Positions 32,993-35,716 of a DNA stretch of 35,716 nucleotides are shown here, one piece after another. Source of the DNA: Verrucomicrobiota bacterium (lineage in GTDB: Bacteria > Verrucomicrobiota > Verrucomicrobiia > Verrucomicrobiales > Akkermansiaceae); NCBI GenBank assembly GCA_026397725.1, contig JAPLUI010000064.1:1-35716 (forward strand), given 5' to 3'. The notes under the pieces were generated by a model, which saw nothing but the letters and a program-made list of their open reading frames with translations, was not told the origin of the DNA and did no database searches. The position numbers and the translations under genes are program-made. Position 1 is the stretch's first letter, and every line of letters starts with the position of its first letter.

Positions 32993-35593
32993 TTGAGCAA
33001 TAAACCTGACATTACGCGGACTGCTCACGTCCTGCCGTTCGACAGATTGTCTCCTTCCGATTTTGAACGGTTGTGTTTCTGGCTTATCGTGCGGGAAGGA
33101 TTTGAAGAAGCAGAACACTTGGGAACAGCTGGAAACGAGCAGGGTCGAGATATTGTAGCAAACGAAAACGGACAGCAATTGGCATTTCAGTGCAAGAGGG
33201 TTAAGGCCTTCAGCTCGTCTGATGCGATCAACGAGCTTAATAAAGTTCTCTCGCTACCGCCTGCAGATAGACCGGTTGGTATTGTATTTCTCGTAACGTG
33301 CATTGTCTCCACAACGACTCGAGATCGCGCGCGCGTGCATGCACGGAATGCTTCCCCCAATTTCACAACCAGGTTTTGGTGTCTCACTGAACTCGATGAA
33401 CGAGTTAAACGGCACCCCGAGATAGTCTCTGAGTTCTTTCAACTCGGTGCAGTCATCGAGCCTGCAGAGATGCGTGCCCGACAACAGGACTGGGCAATTG
33501 ACGTGCCCCCGACTATTTCTGACGTGGGTAACTTTGTCGGTCGAGAGGACATCTTAAGCGCACTGCATCTTGCCGTCAAACGAGACATTGTACGCATTGG
33601 AATCTGGGGTCCCCCTGGCATTGGGAAAACGCGGACGGTCCAGCATTTCTTCTGGCAGTGCAAACAACAATCGGATTTGTATGATCCAATTTGGCTTCGA
33701 GTTGACGACCTCTTCGGAAAATCACGTACGGGTGCAGACGCACCTGGAGTTCTGAAGTGGTCACGACATGGTCTGCTCGAACGCCTAGAAGACGAGAAAC
33801 GCCGCCGACCTCGTGCTGTTTTCGTGTTCGACAATGTTCAGGCAAATCCGGCCGACATTGCTTGGATTGTGACACGACTTGGACAAGTGCCTGCATTCTT
33901 TCTCACTTGGGACGCTGGCGCGCTTCCACCGTGCAATCCGACAATCCGGCTCGCTGAACTCCCCCAATCTGCTTCGCGTCAACTCATGCTTTCATACTCT
34001 GGTGAGCACGTGGATCGGAACGCAGTAAGTCAGCTTTGCGACATATTGGAGCACTATCCAATTCAGTTGGAACTCGCTGGCAGACGCCTCCGACTGCAAA
34101 CATCGACCATTGAGGATCTGATCGAGGAATGTGGCACAAAAGGAACATTGTTGCTAAAAGGAAGAACTTTTGACAGGGAAGAAGTTCACATAGCCCAACT
34201 CGTTTGGGGGAGCTTTAACTGCCTCGATCCGGCGGAGCGACGTGTTCTCTGCGCTTTGGCGGCCTTGCCAGCACACGCAATCTCGGGAGCAACCGTAAGG
34301 TGGACGACCGACATGCTCGGAGGAAATCAAGTGCACAATCTGGACCGAAGCCTTCAGCTAGGCCTCATTACCCAACGCGCCGTGCCCGATTGGCGGGGGT
34401 GTCGGTATCAATTCCGTTCGCTAATGCGTGACGTATTTCACTTAGCGGAGGAATTTGAATCGAGCAGCCGGATCATCGAGACTTACTTGTCGTCCGGCGC
34501 GGCGCTCAAAGATCCATCTGTGGAAGTTATTCGTCTGGCACTCGAACGAAGGCTCGCAACCCAGGCTGATAAGTTTCCATTTGACTTGAGCCAAATGGAG
34601 TATTTGTTCATTGAAGCTATTCCGAGTATACGAGCTTGTGTACGCAACGTGGTGGAACGTGTCGACAATATCGAACAGCGCAATGCCTTTCAGAAAGCAC
34701 TCCAGAAATTGTTCCGCACGCCCCGGAGTGAAGTGGTTACTCTGGAGTACCTTGAATTACTTAGGCGATGGGGTATGCCTGATAAGCACGGCGAGTTACG
34801 GAGGTTGTTCATTCGACCCATGTGCCAGGAGATAGGCGAAGCCTACCGCTCCCTGACTCCAGTCGTTTCTGGATTTGCGGCGAAGGTACTCGCCGACTTA
34901 AATAACCAAAGTCTCTCGGAGTTCATAAGTGAACAGATTTTGTCCGACAACTGGTCAAGCCGAAAAGCCGCAATGAGAGTTGCGACGTACGAAGAGGTCG
35001 GTGCCGCGCGCGAAGCAATTGTGAAACTACTAGGAGAACGAGATTCCAAGATTCGCAAATTGGCGGTTGATGGGTTGTGGTGGGGCGCCGGCGATCAGCA
35101 GGTCGCAGACAGAGTCTTTGATTTGTTCGCCAATGACAGCGACGAACATGTCACATTTGCAGCGGCATGTACATTGGGTGTGCATAGGGACCAGAGAGTC
35201 GTTGAGTATCTCTTGTCTCGCCTGTCAGCGGATGACTCTGAGATTCGGGCAGAAGTGTGTTCGGTTCTTTGGCGTTTTTGCGACGTGCCCGCTGTTGCGG
35301 CTCGTCTGGTTGAACTTGCCACTACCGACGTCGATATTGACGTGCGAATCAACATCGTTTTTGCGCTATTGGATGAGAAACATGAGCGAGCGGGCAGTCT
35401 ATGGTTTCAGCTGATTGAGTTTGCTGAGATTACCCCTTGGAATGAAGTCGGGGACAGGCGTGATGCCGTAGCGGGATTGGGAGTAACATTGAGGCCAAGG
35501 ACCCCATTCGTCGACTCCTTGCCGAATGCGATCGCAAATAAGCTGACAAACTGGCTAAGTATGGACAAGTTGCGCGTTAGGCGGTGTAAATAA
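32993..35593 (+). CDS. Mrr-like nuclease, STAND NTPase and HEAT-repeat protein (Avs/NLR-like defence candidate)
   Basis: An 866-residue cytoplasmic protein without signal peptide. Residues about 20-110 form an Mrr-like restriction endonuclease domain: LSPSDFERLCFWLI, then GRDIVA with Asp53 and QCKRV with Gln66 and Lys68, the D...QxK active site of the family. FVGRE at 181-185 introduces the STAND ATPase with Walker A GPPGIGKT at 206-213 and Walker B AVFVFD ending at Asp280. Winged-helix-like and helical regions follow, and residues about 660-805 show HEAT-like repeats (DSKIRKLAVDGLWWGAG, DEHVTFAAACTLGVHRD, DSEIRAEVCSVLWRFCD). By analogy with Avs proteins, the C-terminus would sense a phage protein, the ATPase would oligomerise, and the nuclease would cleave DNA. 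That role is inferred. The gene is visibly AT-richer than the rest of the window, lies between a helicase pseudogene and a transposase, and so was probably acquired horizontally. Confidence 0.82.
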   Translation: MSNKPDITRTAHVLPFDRLSPSDFERLCFWLIVREGFEEAEHLGTAGNEQGRDIVANENGQQLAFQCKRVKAFSSSDAINELNKVLSLPPADRPVGIVFLVTCIVSTTTRDRARVHARNASPNFTTRFWCLTELDERVKRHPEIVSEFFQLGAVIEPAEMRARQQDWAIDVPPTISDVGNFVGREDILSALHLAVKRDIVRIGIWGPPGIGKTRTVQHFFWQCKQQSDLYDPIWLRVDDLFGKSRTGADAPGVLKWSRHGLLERLEDEKRRRPRAVFVFDNVQANPADIAWIVTRLGQVPAFFLTWDAGALPPCNPTIRLAELPQSASRQLMLSYSGEHVDRNAVSQLCDILEHYPIQLELAGRRLRLQTSTIEDLIEECGTKGTLLLKGRTFDREEVHIAQLVWGSFNCLDPAERRVLCALAALPAHAISGATVRWTTDMLGGNQVHNLDRSLQLGLITQRAVPDWRGCRYQFRSLMRDVFHLAEEFESSSRIIETYLSSGAALKDPSVEVIRLALERRLATQADKFPFDLSQMEYLFIEAIPSIRACVRNVVERVDNIEQRNAFQKALQKLFRTPRSEVVTLEYLELLRRWGMPDKHGELRRLFIRPMCQEIGEAYRSLTPVVSGFAAKVLADLNNQSLSEFISEQILSDNWSSRKAAMRVATYEEVGAAREAIVKLLGERDSKIRKLAVDGLWWGAGDQQVADRVFDLFANDSDEHVTFAAACTLGVHRDQRVVEYLLSRLSADDSEIRAEVCSVLWRFCDVPAVAARLVELATTDVDIDVRINIVFALLDEKHERAGSLWFQLIEFAEITPWNEVGDRRDAVAGLGVTLRPRTPFVDSLPNAIANKLTNWLSMDKLRVRRCK

Positions 35594-35611
35594 ATAACCT
35601 TGACAAAGTGA

Positions 35612-35625
35612 TTAAGAACTCTTAA
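35612..35625. repeat. Short palindrome before the transposase start
   Basis: TTAAGA, a two-base spacer AC, and TCTTAA make a perfect 6-bp inverted repeat between the STAND gene stop and the transposase start. It could be part of the insertion-sequence end or an operator. With only one end of the element in the window its role cannot be decided. Confidence 0.35.
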
Positions 35626-35635
35626 GTGTTTTCCC

Positions 35636-35716
35636 GTGAAAGAAGACGATGCCCTTATGCAAAAGTTTCAAGCGATTTGGCCGCATTTAGACGAGCGTGC
35701 CAGACGGATCACCGCC
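35636..35716 (+). mobile_element. Probable ISAzo13-type transposase, N-terminal fragment cut by the window end
   Basis: From GTG 35636 a frame stays open to the last base (27 codons). It reads FQAIWPHLDERARRITA near its end. This resembles the first residues of ISAzo13-family transposases, whose N-terminus carries a PxLDERxRR motif, as far as I recall the family. ATG 35657 is an alternative start; no good ribosome site is visible for either. The fragment is too short to prove the family, but its place next to a probably transferred gene fits a mobile element. Confidence 0.5.

Noticed and set aside
32725..33003. 92-codon plus-strand frame between helicase remnant and nuclease-STAND gene
   Set aside because: No ribosome site, biased non-coding-like composition, and it overlaps the well-supported TTG start of the next gene.
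28680..35593. A complete DISARM-type or other multi-gene defence system
   Set aside because: Only one helicase remnant lacking its ATP-binding half is present, with no methyltransferase or phospholipase-D partner in the window.
1..35716. CTAAC/GTTAG appears repeatedly across the window
   Set aside because: A rough expectation for this 5-mer on both strands at about 60% GC is several tens of copies, so the impression is not above chance.
1..35716. CRISPR arrays, tRNA or rRNA genes
   Set aside because: No regularly spaced direct repeats with unique spacers and no cloverleaf or rRNA-like stretches were seen; the only tandem repeat is the 7-bp coding minisatellite.

Overview
The window looks like part of a chromosome from a PVC-group bacterium (Verrucomicrobiota, Kiritimatiellota or Lentisphaerota; Planctomycetota less likely). 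This is inferred from the family mix: secreted GH106, DUF6288, DUF5703, DUF2341/LamG proteins and many SGNH esterases, all with Sec signal peptides, GC-rich, and with no SusC/SusD pair. Every recognised gene is on the + strand.

Region 1 (1-20111) is a compact, operon-like run of secreted carbohydrate-active enzymes, mostly 1-50 bp apart: a GH92 alpha-mannosidase C-terminus, an SGNH esterase, a six-hairpin glycosidase-like protein, a GH106 alpha-L-rhamnosidase with a LamG module, a sialate O-acetylesterase-type esterase, a second copy of the SGNH esterase, a GH2 enzyme lacking the usual acid/base motif, a DUF2341-LamG-Ig-esterase protein, and a 1388-residue DUF6288-HEAT-PA14 protein. Together they suggest side-chain removal and deacetylation of a complex rhamnose-, fucose-, mannose- and galactose-containing heteroglycan.

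Region 2 (20112-28629) continues the theme but is scarred by recombination. It opens with a palindromic repeat pair. A DUF5703/GH95-like gene follows, carrying an in-frame 7-bp tandem repeat, a LamG-like patch and a terminal frameshift. Next is a GH29-like domain fused in frame to an alpha/alpha-toroid domain, then a short mosaic pseudogene made of a signal peptide, a DUF5703 fragment and a GH29 discoidin tail. A third SGNH esterase and an intact GH29-like/discoidin paralogue close the region.

Region 3 (28630-35716) is a defence-island-like segment. A DEAD/DEAH helicase with a C-terminal DUF1998-type region is a pseudogene: N-terminally truncated, frameshifted and internally deleted. It is followed by the orphaned start of a lost downstream gene, a hairpin repeat, and then an AT-richer, apparently transferred gene. 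That gene encodes an Mrr-like nuclease, a STAND NTPase and HEAT repeats, an Avs/NLR-like architecture, and is the best candidate here for an undescribed immune system. The window ends in the N-terminus of a probable ISAzo13-type transposase. No tRNA, rRNA, CRISPR array or transcriptional regulator was seen. All family calls come from reading motifs by eye, without database searches.
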